Source of the DNA: SZUA-378 sp036652815
Lineage (GTDB): Bacteria > Bacillota > Clostridia > Lachnospirales > Lachnospiraceae
Assembly (NCBI GenBank): GCA_036652815.1
Contig: JAVVVE010000004.1
Coordinates: forward strand, 1-64,000
Reading direction: 5' to 3'
Length of the DNA stretch: 64,000 nt
Position numbers and translations under genes: made by a program. Shown one piece after another: positions 9,468-18,469 of the stretch (position 1 is its first letter; each line of letters starts with the position of its first letter). The notes under the pieces were generated by a model, which saw only the letters and a program-made list of their open reading frames with translations, did no database searches and was not told the origin of the DNA.

Positions 9468-11096
9468 TTATACCACCGCTTGATACTGTTCTGCAATATT
9501 CAATGCGTGATCTCCTATTCTTTCAAAGTCTGTCAACATCTCTGAAAAAAGAAGACTCGTTTCTGCCTTACAGGTTCCGTCCTGCATCCTCTCGATCTGC
9601 TTCTTACGATAATCCTCTTCTGTATCATCAATCTGCTGCTCATTCTGTGCTGTTCGTTCCAATATCTTATGTGGATCCTGCATCTTCGTCAAGCTGATAT
9701 CCTCTAACGTACGCATACTAAGATTCTTCATCTGTGCCACTTCTGCCATGGCGGCTTCCGAAAACTGCATATTCCACTCTTCCAGATTATGTGCATACCC
9801 GCCAATATTCATCGCATGATCTCCGATTCTTTCGAGATTACCTATAATCGCATAATAGCTGTTAATATATCTCGAATCCTGTGCGGACATCTCCGTTGAC
9901 ATCAGCTTTACAATATATCTTGATATCTCCGCATTTAAATAATCTATATATTCTTCTCGTTCTGCTAACTGTTCTCCTCCGCTGCTGCTCCGGTTTAAAA
10001 TCGCATCATAGCTGCCGATTACATTCTGTTTTACCATAATAAGCATTCTTTCTACCTCACGCTCAATCTGTGAAATAGCCACCGCTGCATGTCCCATTGC
10101 GTAATTACTCTCAAATGGCTGGATGTATTGCAATTTCTGCATGGAATCCTCTTCCTGCTTATTATCCGGCAGTATTTTTGTGGCGATTTTTGCCATGTAA
10201 TTGCCAAACGGAATCAAAAGAAGTGCGGTCACGATATTAAAGGTGGTATGTACATTGGCTATCTGTGCAACCGGATTGCCGGGTGTTAGCGATTCCATCA
10301 GCGACACAAAAGGCGTGACCAAACAAATAACAGTAAAAATAGCGGAACCTATCATATTGAACATCAAATGAATAATAGTCGTCCTTTTCGCATTGACCTT
10401 AGTACCGATAGACGCCAATACTGCGGTAATACAGGTCCCTATATTCTGACCAAACAAAATAAATACTGCACTGGAGAGCGGAACCATCCCAATCCCCGCC
10501 AGCGCCTGCAGAATACCCACCGAAGCAGAAGAGGACTGAATGATTGCCGTAAAGACTGCTCCTATCAGAATACCAATCAATGGATTGCGAACAGTTGACA
10601 TAAAGTTCATAAAGGATTCTGACTGCTGCAATGGTATCATGGCATTGCTCATCATATCCATACCAATGAACAAAACGCCAAGTCCTGCAAAAATTTCGCT
10701 AATATGGCGTACTTTTTCATTCTTGACAAACATAATCGCCATGACTCCGCCAAAAGCAAACAGCGGTGCAATCACGCCAATGTCCAGTGCGATTAATTGT
10801 CCTGTAATGGTAGTACCAATATTGGCACCCATAATAATCCATACTGCCTGATTCAGAGTCATCAGCCCTGAATTGACAAATCCAACTACCATAACCGTAG
10901 TTGCCGAAGAGGATTGTATCACTGCTGTAATCGCCGCGCCTACTATAACGCCTTTGAAACGATTGGATGTTAATCGTTCCAAAATCTTTTTCATCTTATT
11001 GCCCGCAGCTGTTTCCAATCCATTGCTCATCATCTGCATGCCGTATAAAAATAGAGCCAGTCCACCCATGAGCATTAATATATCTTTTATTTCCAT
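9468..11096 (-). CDS. Na+/phosphate cotransporter, NptA/YjbB type with PhoU-like tail
   Basis: Membrane transporter of the Na/Pi cotransporter II family. The 542-aa protein has the two inverted QSSS repeats that bind substrate (VIQSSSATTVMV and IIQSSSASVGIL) with about eight to nine hydrophobic segments, then a cytosolic helical C-terminal part with two PhoU-like repeats (NLERIGDHAMNIGGYAH and DFERIGDHALNIAEQ). The PhoU part is expected to sense phosphate status. I chose ATG 11096 with GGAGG 11 nt upstream; a TTG 18 bases further upstream has no properly spaced ribosome site. It sits in a run of minus-strand genes with HD-GYP-like and receiver proteins. Confidence 0.93.
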   Translation of the reverse strand: MEIKDILMLMGGLALFLYGMQMMSNGLETAAGNKMKKILERLTSNRFKGVIVGAAITAVIQSSSATTVMVVGFVNSGLMTLNQAVWIIMGANIGTTITGQLIALDIGVIAPLFAFGGVMAIMFVKNEKVRHISEIFAGLGVLFIGMDMMSNAMIPLQQSESFMNFMSTVRNPLIGILIGAVFTAIIQSSSASVGILQALAGIGMVPLSSAVFILFGQNIGTCITAVLASIGTKVNAKRTTIIHLMFNMIGSAIFTVICLVTPFVSLMESLTPGNPVAQIANVHTTFNIVTALLLIPFGNYMAKIATKILPDNKQEEDSMQKLQYIQPFESNYAMGHAAVAISQIEREVERMLIMVKQNVIGSYDAILNRSSSGGEQLAEREEYIDYLNAEISRYIVKLMSTEMSAQDSRYINSYYAIIGNLERIGDHAMNIGGYAHNLEEWNMQFSEAAMAEVAQMKNLSMRTLEDISLTKMQDPHKILERTAQNEQQIDDTEEDYRKKQIERMQDGTCKAETSLLFSEMLTDFERIGDHALNIAEQYQAVV

Positions 11097-11133
11097 CTTT
11101 TTCTTTTCCTCCAACTCCTCTTATCACTGTGTC

Positions 11134-11532
11134 TCAAAGAAGAATCGGTCTTTTTTTACCATCTGTAAAATGAAGAATGCGAATATGAAAGAGAGTAGCA
11201 TCCCGATCAGTCAATCCGGCTGTTAGATACACAAAGAGACCACTTCTGAAGCGAATACAAAAAGCAGCCATAAAAATAAATATAGATATCATCGATAATA
11301 TATGTGTAATACCCTTTGACATAGAAGATCCTTGCAATTGAAGAAACATCGGCAAGGTTGTCGGTGTTTCCATATCCTCTAAGCTGGTTTGAATCTCTAT
11401 CTGATTTGATCTTTCAAACAAGATACGATTTGCAGAGCAAACATCCGTGCGTTCTATCGTAAATGGAGTGATGAAAAGAATCATAATAAGAAGTATCGTA
11501 ATCTGAGTTTTATAGCGATATACTCTCTTCAT
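11134..11532 (-). CDS. Small membrane protein of unknown function
   Basis: A 132-aa protein that I do not recognise. It has two hydrophobic segments, ITILLIMILFITPFTI near the N-terminus (possibly a signal anchor) and ITHILSMISIFIFMAAFCI in the middle, followed by a basic C-terminal region. ATG 11532 has AGGA 9 nt upstream; two other ATG codons up to 11562 are possible but have weak ribosome sites. It lies between an HD-GYP-like gene and the Na/phosphate cotransporter with short gaps, which supports it being translated. Confidence 0.6.
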   Translation of the reverse strand: MKRVYRYKTQITILLIMILFITPFTIERTDVCSANRILFERSNQIEIQTSLEDMETPTTLPMFLQLQGSSMSKGITHILSMISIFIFMAAFCIRFRSGLFVYLTAGLTDRDATLFHIRILHFTDGKKRPILL

Positions 11533-11567
11533 GCGAATGTTTCCTGCCTTCCTCTGCATCATCTCTT

Positions 11568-12572
11568 TTACATAATCTCTTCCACTAACACACTTCTGTA
11601 ATCCTTGTCTGTCGCTAAATCAATCTCCGCACCATCAAACATACGAACCTTTGGTCTCATAGAATTATTGGCATTGCTAATGACCACCGCTTGCTCTTCA
11701 TTGGATAATCGAAGTGTGAATCCTACCGGATATATCGGAAATTGCTTTACAAATAATGTCACAATCTGCTGATCAAATAATTTACCTACATTTCCCATAA
11801 TATATTCAATGGCTTCGGATGGGGAATTGGCTGCTCTATATTTCTTGGCTGCCGTGAGTGCATCATAAGTATCAACGACTCGTAAGATACGAGGAAAAAC
11901 GCCTAATTTCTCACCCGGTATCTCATAATAACCGGTGCCATCCAGATTTTCATGATGAAATAAAATAGCATTACGACTCACACTGGTAATCCAGGGCACT
12001 TCTTTTAAGGTCTCGTATGCCAGTACCGGATGTTTCTTCATCTCATCCAGTTGACGTTCCGTATAAATATTCTTAGCATTTAGAACGCGTTTCTTAATCT
12101 CAAGTTTACCAATGTCATGTAGGATACCTGCAACAGCAAGATTGTTTAGCTGATCCTCGTTCAATCCATAGGAAATACCCAGAACAATCGCAAAGATGCA
12201 TACACTGATACTGTGTTTAAATACATAATTCTTATCGTTCTTAATATCCAGTAAATCTAATTTGAGTACCTCTTTATACTTAAGTTCCTGAACCATAGTC
12301 TTGGCAATCGATGCGGCCTGTTGAAACGCTCCGGTGCTAAGAGCCTCAAATGCCTTAGCTCCTATCTCATCCGTAATAATATCTTCTACTACAATATCTG
12401 AAAATTCAGGGTTCTCAATATACGCTCCCTGAAAACCCATGTCTATAATTCTCTTTAAAATAGTATCGGAAATTTCTTTTCCATTTCTCAGCAAGACATT
12501 ACCATTATCGCCCACTACCGATTTCGCAAGTATCATGCCCGGTTTGATATGTTCCATCTTTAAGTAATGCAT
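11568..12572 (-). CDS. HD-GYP-like phosphohydrolase
   Basis: Likely a cyclic-di-nucleotide phosphodiesterase or related metal hydrolase. The 334-aa protein begins with the small N-terminal domain common in this family (KMEHIKPGMILAKSVVGDNG), followed by the HD motif AGILHDIGKLEI and the downstream HHENLDGTGYYEIPGEKL stretch. The third residue of the GYP signature is Tyr here (GYY), while the metal-binding histidines are kept. I chose ATG 12572 because the family start fits and AGGA is upstream; ATG 12602 is also possible. It sits between the DHH phosphoesterase and a small membrane protein, all on one strand with gaps of 35-42 bp. Confidence 0.9.
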   Translation of the reverse strand: MHYLKMEHIKPGMILAKSVVGDNGNVLLRNGKEISDTILKRIIDMGFQGAYIENPEFSDIVVEDIITDEIGAKAFEALSTGAFQQAASIAKTMVQELKYKEVLKLDLLDIKNDKNYVFKHSISVCIFAIVLGISYGLNEDQLNNLAVAGILHDIGKLEIKKRVLNAKNIYTERQLDEMKKHPVLAYETLKEVPWITSVSRNAILFHHENLDGTGYYEIPGEKLGVFPRILRVVDTYDALTAAKKYRAANSPSEAIEYIMGNVGKLFDQQIVTLFVKQFPIYPVGFTLRLSNEEQAVVISNANNSMRPKVRMFDGAEIDLATDKDYRSVLVEEIM

Positions 12573-12613
12573 ATCTATACCCATCCTGTATGTTGGTTTC
12601 ATTGTGAATCCAA

Positions 12614-13528
12614 CTACTGTGGATGCACAAGTTCTTCCAGAAGTGCCGGCAATGACTCTGCTATTGCCTCATCACTAAATTGACAAGTTCCTACTGCCTT
12701 ATGTCCGCCGCCACCATACTTAAGCATAAGACTGCCTACATCAATATCGGATGTTCTATTCAATACGCTATACCCAACCGCTACCGAACATCCTTTTCCA
12801 CCTTTTCCATCTACGATCCATGCCGAAATATTCTGTTTCGGATACATGCTGTAGATTAAGAATCGATTTCCCGTATAGATAGGATGCACACCGCGTAGGT
12901 CTGAGATAATAACATCCCCTTCTACTCTTGTATATCGCTTTACCATCTCCATAAAGTGTTCCGTCTGTTCCATATAGACTTCAATACGTTCCTGCACATC
13001 CGGTAGGTTTAGAATCTCTTCTGTGTTCATTGTCCTACAGGCATCTATCAGCTGCTCCATTAATTGATAATTGGAGATCGTAAAATCTCTCCATCTGCCG
13101 AGTCCTGTTCTTGGGTCCATTAAAAAACCGACCAAAATCCATCTCGTGGGATTCTGAATCTCTTCAATCGTCAAATGTCCGGAATCTACCTTGTCTACCG
13201 CTTCCATCATCTCATTAAAATGTGAGAATCTTTCATTACCACCATAATACTCATAGATAATACGTGCACACGATGGTGTAATGCGACTTTCGCCTTTATA
13301 TTTTCCTTCTAATTGGTTGCGTTCCATCTCGCTGGAATGATGGTCAAACCATAAACCGCAACCTTCTACATAAGGTACATTAGCTAAGCAGTCATTCTGT
13401 GTAATTTCTATTAATCCATCTTGTAGATCCTTAGGATGTGCGAATTTCCAGCAGTCAATGATGCCTGCTTCTTTCAATAAAGCTCCACATACCAATCCAT
13501 CAAAGTCCGAACGCGTCACTAGTCTCAT
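12614..13528 (-). CDS. DHH-superfamily phosphoesterase
   Basis: Predicted cytosolic phosphoesterase of the DHH/DHHA1 group (relatives cleave cyclic dinucleotides, nanoRNA or polyphosphate). The 304-aa protein shows VTRSDFDGLVCGAL, a variant of the usual DHDG motif with Phe in place of His, the DHH triplet in LWFDHHSSE, and the DHHA1 glycine-rich GGGGHKAVGTCQ near the C-terminus. The DFDG change removes one metal ligand of the standard site. ATG 13528 has AAGGAG 9 nt upstream; the TTG three codons earlier abuts the ribosome site and is rejected. A minus-strand extended -10 (TGATATAAT, 13566-13574) lies about 40 bp upstream. Confidence 0.88.
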   Translation of the reverse strand: MRLVTRSDFDGLVCGALLKEAGIIDCWKFAHPKDLQDGLIEITQNDCLANVPYVEGCGLWFDHHSSEMERNQLEGKYKGESRITPSCARIIYEYYGGNERFSHFNEMMEAVDKVDSGHLTIEEIQNPTRWILVGFLMDPRTGLGRWRDFTISNYQLMEQLIDACRTMNTEEILNLPDVQERIEVYMEQTEHFMEMVKRYTRVEGDVIISDLRGVHPIYTGNRFLIYSMYPKQNISAWIVDGKGGKGCSVAVGYSVLNRTSDIDVGSLMLKYGGGGHKAVGTCQFSDEAIAESLPALLEELVHPQ

Positions 13529-13602
13529 TCTCTTCAACTCCTTTTCTGCAATATCATATGGAACTATTATATCATCTTTTCGCTTCTTTTCCTACTATTT
13601 TT

Positions 13603-13791
13603 TCAATTACCGTATAGAGGTGGTTTCTGTGCCGCAGCACAAACAAATTCTTCTACCGTAGGTACTCTGTTGGTGCCTGCAGGCATATTTTCGTAAGCTG
13701 CATCTACCGCTTCTTTCATATCCCGTTCTACCTCTTCCGGTGTAATCCCGTGTAATTCCGCGATTTGTTCGTATATCTTTTGCATATCCAT
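13603..13791 (-). CDS. Small protein of unknown function
   Basis: A 62-aa protein with a strong AAAGGAGG ribosome site 8 nt before its ATG and a good promoter upstream, so it is very likely made. The N-terminal half (YEQIAELHGITPEEVERDM) looks like a short helix-turn-helix and recalls the way small Spo0A-C-terminal-like proteins begin, but this is only a resemblance. The second half is Pro-rich (AGTNRVPTVEEFVCAAAQKPP). It is transcribed divergently from the XRE regulator at 13918, which may control it. Confidence 0.72.
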   Translation of the reverse strand: MDMQKIYEQIAELHGITPEEVERDMKEAVDAAYENMPAGTNRVPTVEEFVCAAAQKPPLYGN

Positions 13792-13820
13792 TGTAATATC
13801 CTCCTTTTCTTTATTCCTTG

Positions 13821-13849
13821 ATAATACTATATGGGATAGCGACTTTCAA
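13821..13849 (-). promoter_or_regulatory. Putative sigma-A promoter of the 62-aa gene
   Basis: Minus-strand TTGAAA (13844-13849) and TATTAT (13821-13826) with a 17-bp spacer, 30 bp before the start codon. It lies in the divergent region shared with the XRE regulator. Confidence 0.65.
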
Positions 13850-13917
13850 TACCTTACAGTGCGTTTATCTAATCTTTTCTTAGCTGTACAATAATATAAA
13901 AGGAGTGATACAGACTA

Positions 13918-14244
13918 ATGGACAAACAACAATTGCAAGAAATAGGGCAACGCCTACGAGAAAAAAGAACCTCATTAAATCTGACACGAGAAGAATTCGC
14001 AGAGCTTGCGGACATCTCTTCCGGTTTTTATGGTCAAATCGAAGTCGGTTCTACACAAATGTCGATTGATACATTGATTAAAATAGCCTCCTCTATGCAT
14101 CTTCCTTTTGAATATATGCTATTTGGTACCGGATACACTCCTCAAGACGCTAATCCCGTTCTTGAATTACTCCATAATTGTGATAAAAGACAATTAAAAC
14201 TGGCAGAACATATGTTAAAATATTATCTCATGAAAGTCAACTAG
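13918..14244 (+). CDS. XRE-family transcriptional regulator
   Basis: A 108-aa DNA-binding protein. Residues about 8-65 form a Cro/CI helix-turn-helix (LREKRTSLNLTREEFAELAD, then ISSGFYGQIEVGSTQMSIDTL), followed by a short helical tail that may dimerise. AAGGAG lies about 9 nt before the ATG. It is divergent from the 62-aa gene, a likely target together with its own promoter. Its 3' end overlaps the 3' end of the DUF1846 gene by four bases (convergent), with no terminator between them. Confidence 0.88.
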   Translation: MDKQQLQEIGQRLREKRTSLNLTREEFAELADISSGFYGQIEVGSTQMSIDTLIKIASSMHLPFEYMLFGTGYTPQDANPVLELLHNCDKRQLKLAEHMLKYYLMKVN

Positions 14245-15725
14245 CAAGAATGATATAAGCCTTTTTTCTCAAACACCGGTTCACTGGTAAACTGTAAGCC
14301 CAGTTTCTTGAATATCTTAATATCCACATCAGACAGCATGACCGAAGTATGTACCTGACAGCCGGCCAGTTGTGGCAGCTGCATCAATGCTTTCTGTGCA
14401 TTCTCATCGTTGGTCGCACAGATGGATAACGCCAATAGTGCTTCATCCGTGTGCAGTCTCGGATTTTTTCCACCCAGATATTTTACTTTCAATGTTTGAA
14501 TCGGTTCAATCGTAGATGGTGCAATCAAATGTGTATCATGATTAATACCTCCAAGATATTTAAGTGCATTTAATAGCAAAGCTGCAGATGCTCCTAGGAA
14601 TTCTGTCGTCTTACTCGTGATAATCATACCATCTGCCAGCTCAATTGCTGCCGTTGGTTTTCCAAGACTAGCTGCCCTCTCAACCGTTGCTACTGTTACT
14701 TTACGGTCTTCCGGCGTTAGTTTTGATTGTTTCATTAATAATTCTATCTTATATACTTCATTTTCACAATCATGATTCCTCGCAAGCTTATTAAGTGCCT
14801 GATAGTACCGCCTAATAATCTCCATATTGGAAGCATCACGGCATACCTCATCATCCAAGATGCAATTACCTGCCATATTAACTCCCATATCTGTAGGCGA
14901 TTTATATGGATTCTCTCCATAGATGCCTTCAAAGATGGCATTCAGTACAGGGAATATCTCTACATCACGATTATAATTTACTGCTGTCGTCCCATAGGCC
15001 TCCAGATGGAATGGGTCAATCATATTGATATCGTTCAGATCTGCAGTTGCAGCTTCATATGCCAAATTAATCGGATGCTTTAAAGGAAGATTCCAAATCG
15101 GAAAAGTTTCGAACTTCGCATAACCCGCTTTGATACCGCGTTTGTTATCATGATAGAGCTGGGAAAGACAGGTCGCCATCTTTCCACTCCCCGGTCCCGG
15201 TGCTGTAATGACAACCAATGGTCTGGTCGTTTCAATATAGTCATTCTTACCAAATCCATCCTCGCTGACAATCAATGGAATATTAGCAGGATACCCTTCA
15301 ATAGAATAATGAAGATATACTCTGATCCCTAATTTTTCCAGCTTTGATTTAAAAAGGTCAGCCGCCGGTTGTCCTGCATAGTGGGTAACTACCACGCTAC
15401 CAACATAGAGCCCTTTATTCTCAAATGCATCTTTAAGACGCAGCACATCCACATCATAAGTAATGTCTAAATCACCGCGCACTTTGTTTTTCTCGATATC
15501 AACCGCACTGATGACAATAATAATCTCAGCCTGCTCAGTCAGTTGAAGCAGCATCTTTAATTTGCTATCCGGTGCAAATCCCGGCAGCACTCTGGATGCA
15601 TGATAATCATCGAATAATTTTCCACCAAATTCCAAGTAAAGTTTATTGCCAAATTGACTGATTCGTTCCTTGATATGCTCTGATTGTGTCTTTAAATATT
15701 TATCATTATCAAATCCTAATTTCAT
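14241..15725 (-). CDS. DUF1846-family protein
   Basis: A 494-aa protein of the DUF1846 family, whose members are conserved in Firmicutes and of uncertain role. Recognised by the N-terminus (KLGFDNDKYLKTQSEHIKER), the ATP-grasp-unlike phosphate-binding loop VITAPGPGSGKMATCLSQLY, and the long conserved middle with KFETFPIWNLPLKHPINLAY. The loop resembles a P-loop, so nucleotide binding is plausible. Length is typical. ATG 15725 has GAGGGA about 9 nt upstream, and a promoter lies at 15788-15817. Confidence 0.92.
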   Translation of the reverse strand: MKLGFDNDKYLKTQSEHIKERISQFGNKLYLEFGGKLFDDYHASRVLPGFAPDSKLKMLLQLTEQAEIIIVISAVDIEKNKVRGDLDITYDVDVLRLKDAFENKGLYVGSVVVTHYAGQPAADLFKSKLEKLGIRVYLHYSIEGYPANIPLIVSEDGFGKNDYIETTRPLVVITAPGPGSGKMATCLSQLYHDNKRGIKAGYAKFETFPIWNLPLKHPINLAYEAATADLNDINMIDPFHLEAYGTTAVNYNRDVEIFPVLNAIFEGIYGENPYKSPTDMGVNMAGNCILDDEVCRDASNMEIIRRYYQALNKLARNHDCENEVYKIELLMKQSKLTPEDRKVTVATVERAASLGKPTAAIELADGMIITSKTTEFLGASAALLLNALKYLGGINHDTHLIAPSTIEPIQTLKVKYLGGKNPRLHTDEALLALSICATNDENAQKALMQLPQLAGCQVHTSVMLSDVDIKIFKKLGLQFTSEPVFEKKGLYHSC

Positions 15726-15787
15726 CTCTTCGTTCCCTCATCTGTTGTTCTATATTGTAAGGCATGCAATGCATCCTCTAAACTCCT

Positions 15788-15817
15788 ATTATACTATGAT
15801 GTTCACAATAAATTCAA
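15788..15817 (-). promoter_or_regulatory. Putative sigma-A promoter of DUF1846 gene
   Basis: Minus-strand TTGAAT (15812-15817) and consensus TATAAT (15788-15793), 18-bp spacer. The -35 box overlaps the last codon of the upstream oxidoreductase gene. Confidence 0.6.
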
Positions 15818-16785
15818 GGAGTATCTTGTCCCGCTTTCTCCAAGACTTGCATAACATCCACCGAATGCTCCAGATATTCATAACATCCTTGCAAATCCTT
15901 CGCTGCAAAGATATCTGCAAAATCCAAAAATTCATACTGCATATGATGCGTTCCTATATTCTTGTCTACCTGAATGGTTTTACCATCAAGGTAAGTTTCC
16001 ACAGATTTGCAGATACTCGTCTGACCCTGTACCTGCAAATATCCTTTTGTACCTTGTATAATCCCAAAATTAGGTCCGAAGGAATCTTTTGCCGCACTGC
16101 ATTCCGCAAGAAAACCGTCATATTCCATCAGCAGAATCCCCGAGGTATCAACCCCATTAAATCCACGGTTTGCATGATATTGTACGGCACGTGGTTTACC
16201 AAATAAACGCATCACAAAATGTATATTATAAATATTTAGATCATAGAGTGCGCCGCCGCGCAATGCCGGATCTAATGCCGGTGCGACATCTCCCTTTAAA
16301 TATCTATCATATCTACTGGAATATTGAGAAAAATTACATTGCACTAATTTAATGGTTCCCAGTTCTAGAAGCTGTTCTTTGCAATATTTAAAATTAGGGA
16401 AATGTAACGTGGTAATCGCCTCAAACAAATACAACTCTTTGAATCTTGCCCGCTGTGCCAGTTCTACTGCCTCTGCATAAGTTATGGTAAAGGGTTTCTC
16501 TAAGATAACATGGTGATGGGCTTCCAATGCCTGTTTTGCATAACGAAAATGCTCCGTGTTGACGATCCCAATATAGATAAAATCCAAGTCACGATTAGAC
16601 AACATCGATTGATATGCGGTATATAACATGGGAATCTGAAATGCCCGACAAAGTGCCTGTCCTTTTTCTTTGGAAGGTTCTCTCACACAAAGTGCTGTAC
16701 AGATAACATTCTCCAATGGCGCAATCGCCTCTAAACAGTCCTTTACAATCATCCCGGATCCAACGATACCTATTCTAATCTTCAT
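15814..16785 (-). CDS. Gfo/Idh/MocA-family oxidoreductase
   Basis: NAD(P)-dependent sugar or polyol dehydrogenase. The 323-aa protein has the Rossmann loop GIVGSGMIV at the start, the catalytic lysine motif LEKPFT near residue 95, and a C-terminal substrate half with ALYDLNIYNIHFVMRLFG in place of the common GGxxxDxxxH pattern; the His is kept (NIH). ATG 16785 is preceded by AGAGAGG at 6 nt; ATG 16791 sits too close to that site. It stands alone between the DUF1846 gene and a transposase remnant. Its base composition matches the housekeeping genes rather than the AT-rich regulon to the right. Confidence 0.9.
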   Translation of the reverse strand: MKIRIGIVGSGMIVKDCLEAIAPLENVICTALCVREPSKEKGQALCRAFQIPMLYTAYQSMLSNRDLDFIYIGIVNTEHFRYAKQALEAHHHVILEKPFTITYAEAVELAQRARFKELYLFEAITTLHFPNFKYCKEQLLELGTIKLVQCNFSQYSSRYDRYLKGDVAPALDPALRGGALYDLNIYNIHFVMRLFGKPRAVQYHANRGFNGVDTSGILLMEYDGFLAECSAAKDSFGPNFGIIQGTKGYLQVQGQTSICKSVETYLDGKTIQVDKNIGTHHMQYEFLDFADIFAAKDLQGCYEYLEHSVDVMQVLEKAGQDTP

Positions 16786-17039
16786 ACTCATCCTCTCTTT
16801 ATGCCATTTGTGTTCAGCATATCTATTATCCATTCTATAAAAACTGTATTTGATACAAAATTTCTAGCGTATTTGCATTTTGCATTGTAAAAAAAATCGT
16901 ATTTTGGTATAGTTTTATTAATTCCTGCCTATTTTATGATAGAAGCAGTTGTCGATTGGGGGAAGTAATATAATGCATTGCTAAAGTTACCAATACATCT
17001 ATGTTGGTACAATATCATAAAATAATCGCATTTACAAAT

Positions 17040-18215
17040 GTAACTCCTTTTAGGTTTGTGTCAAATAATCGTTGGCAAATTTCCTGCCGTTTTTCAAAAA
17101 TAATATTTTCTTGTTTTTGGTTTTCTATATGTCCCTGTTTCCAAGGCTTTTCATTCTAACATCCAAGCGCTCTTTTAAATGCTTTTCTTGATGCGGTTTG
17201 CATAGCTTCAAACAGCGGAATACGATGGTTAAACCTGTCTACGTATAGATTTCCTTTCCCATCTTTCTTTGGTGCTTTTGCAGCACTTAATATTTCAACA
17301 ATTTCCTGCATTTGCGTTGTAAATACAAGTCCATCTGTATATCAATCAATTGTTTCTATCAGTTCTGTATTCTCTATGCGGTAAAGTGCCTCTGCAAGGT
17401 ATTGGCCCCGTCTACTGACCAACAAATTCTACAGCGCTTCATTGTATTCCCTCTATTTGTTCTTCCTCAAATAAACTTCTGATAACTTTCTGCGTTTCCT
17501 TATCACTGATTTTTCTTTGTTTCTCTTGACAAACTGATAAACGTGATATCTGTCTAATTGAAAGATTGTTTCCGGATACAAGCTTCTCTTTTCTCATGAA
17601 TGTCTACGTTATTTTCCATTCCTGCAAGCATTGTTTTTTCAGTCAATGTACTTCTTGACCATTTCTCTGTTTCTTCATCCCAGCCTTCGTACATGGTAAA
17701 TACTTTCATTTCCAGTTTCTTCTTTTTAATGATGTTCATCCCGGATATGCAGCCATACTTCTCCGTTGATTCTTTTTTCTAAGCGCTGTATCATGTTCCA
17801 CATACCGCTTGCACTGATACTCTGGCCACAGGTACTACTAATTTGATATGCTGTAACCCGATCAGGAGATTCCGTTACGGTAAAAGCTATTTTCTCTGCA
17901 AGGTTTGTTTATACCAATCCAATCTTATCCATATGCATTGCCTAATCCAGGAGGTAGACATGCACTGTTTGTCCTTCTTCCGTTTCTGTGTGATAGACAT
18001 TTCTGGAATATTCAGCTTCTACATAGACGGTTTTTATGGTAGTAGAGCACTTTCCTTTTCCTCTATATAGTTGTTTGTCTCTGGATTCGGACAGCTCTTC
18101 ATCATAGGAGTCCAGCATCTGTTGGGTTATCTACCTCGCAAGTTCACATACATAAAAATATTTTTTGTTCTAGCTCCTTGAACGATACGAGATTCTCGTT
18201 TACAATAGTATTCAT
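17040..18215 (-). pseudogene. Decayed ISLre2-type (UPF0236) transposase
   Basis: No intact frame, but minus-strand fragments in successive frames read as one ISLre2-family transposase. From 18215: an N-terminus with a good ribosome site (NTIVNENLVSFKELEQKIF), a stop, then SYDEELSESRDKQLYR, KGKCSTTIKTVYVEAEYSR, LAEKIAFTVTESPDRVTAYQ, ASGMWNMIQRLEKRI, KLEMKVFTMYEGWDEETEKW, RYHVYQFVKRNKEK and KAPKKDGKGNLYVDRFNHRI. At least five stops or frameshifts break it. I could not define terminal inverted repeats. The flanks 16786-17040 and 18216-18395 hold no gene that I can support. Confidence 0.8.
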
Positions 18216-18399
18216 CGTACAGTCTCCTTTACGTATTTTTCTTATCAATTAATATTATAAAAAAAACAGTATGATTTGGAAGTCGGGATTTCATCTCTAC
18301 TTTTTTCGGTTTACATAACCAAAGTGTCTTGATCTTTATGCCTACTACATTTTTACACTAGCTTAGCGACTTCCTATGCATAAAGAATTTTGAAACATT

Positions 18400-18432
18400 A
18401 AAAGTCCCTTTCCATAGAGAAAAAGGACTTTT
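18400..18432 (-). terminator. Rho-independent terminator of the left regulon arm
   Basis: AAAAGTCC (18400-18407) and GGACTTTT (18425-18432) form the outer stem, with further pairing inside. It lies 38 bp past the stop of the oxidoreductase at 18470-19648, and the arm itself supplies a T-run on the minus strand. Confidence 0.75.
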
Positions 18433-18469
18433 AACATGAACTTGTAGCTTAGATATTGTGGAAAAGGTT

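Noticed and set aside
15670..16206. 178-codon plus-strand frame near 16 kb
   Set aside because: It runs antisense through the end of the oxidoreductase gene and across a promoter, with no recognisable domain.
17554..17739. 61-codon frame taken as a separate small gene
   Set aside because: Its sequence (MKVFTMYEGWDEETEKW) is an internal piece of the decayed ISLre2-type transposase.
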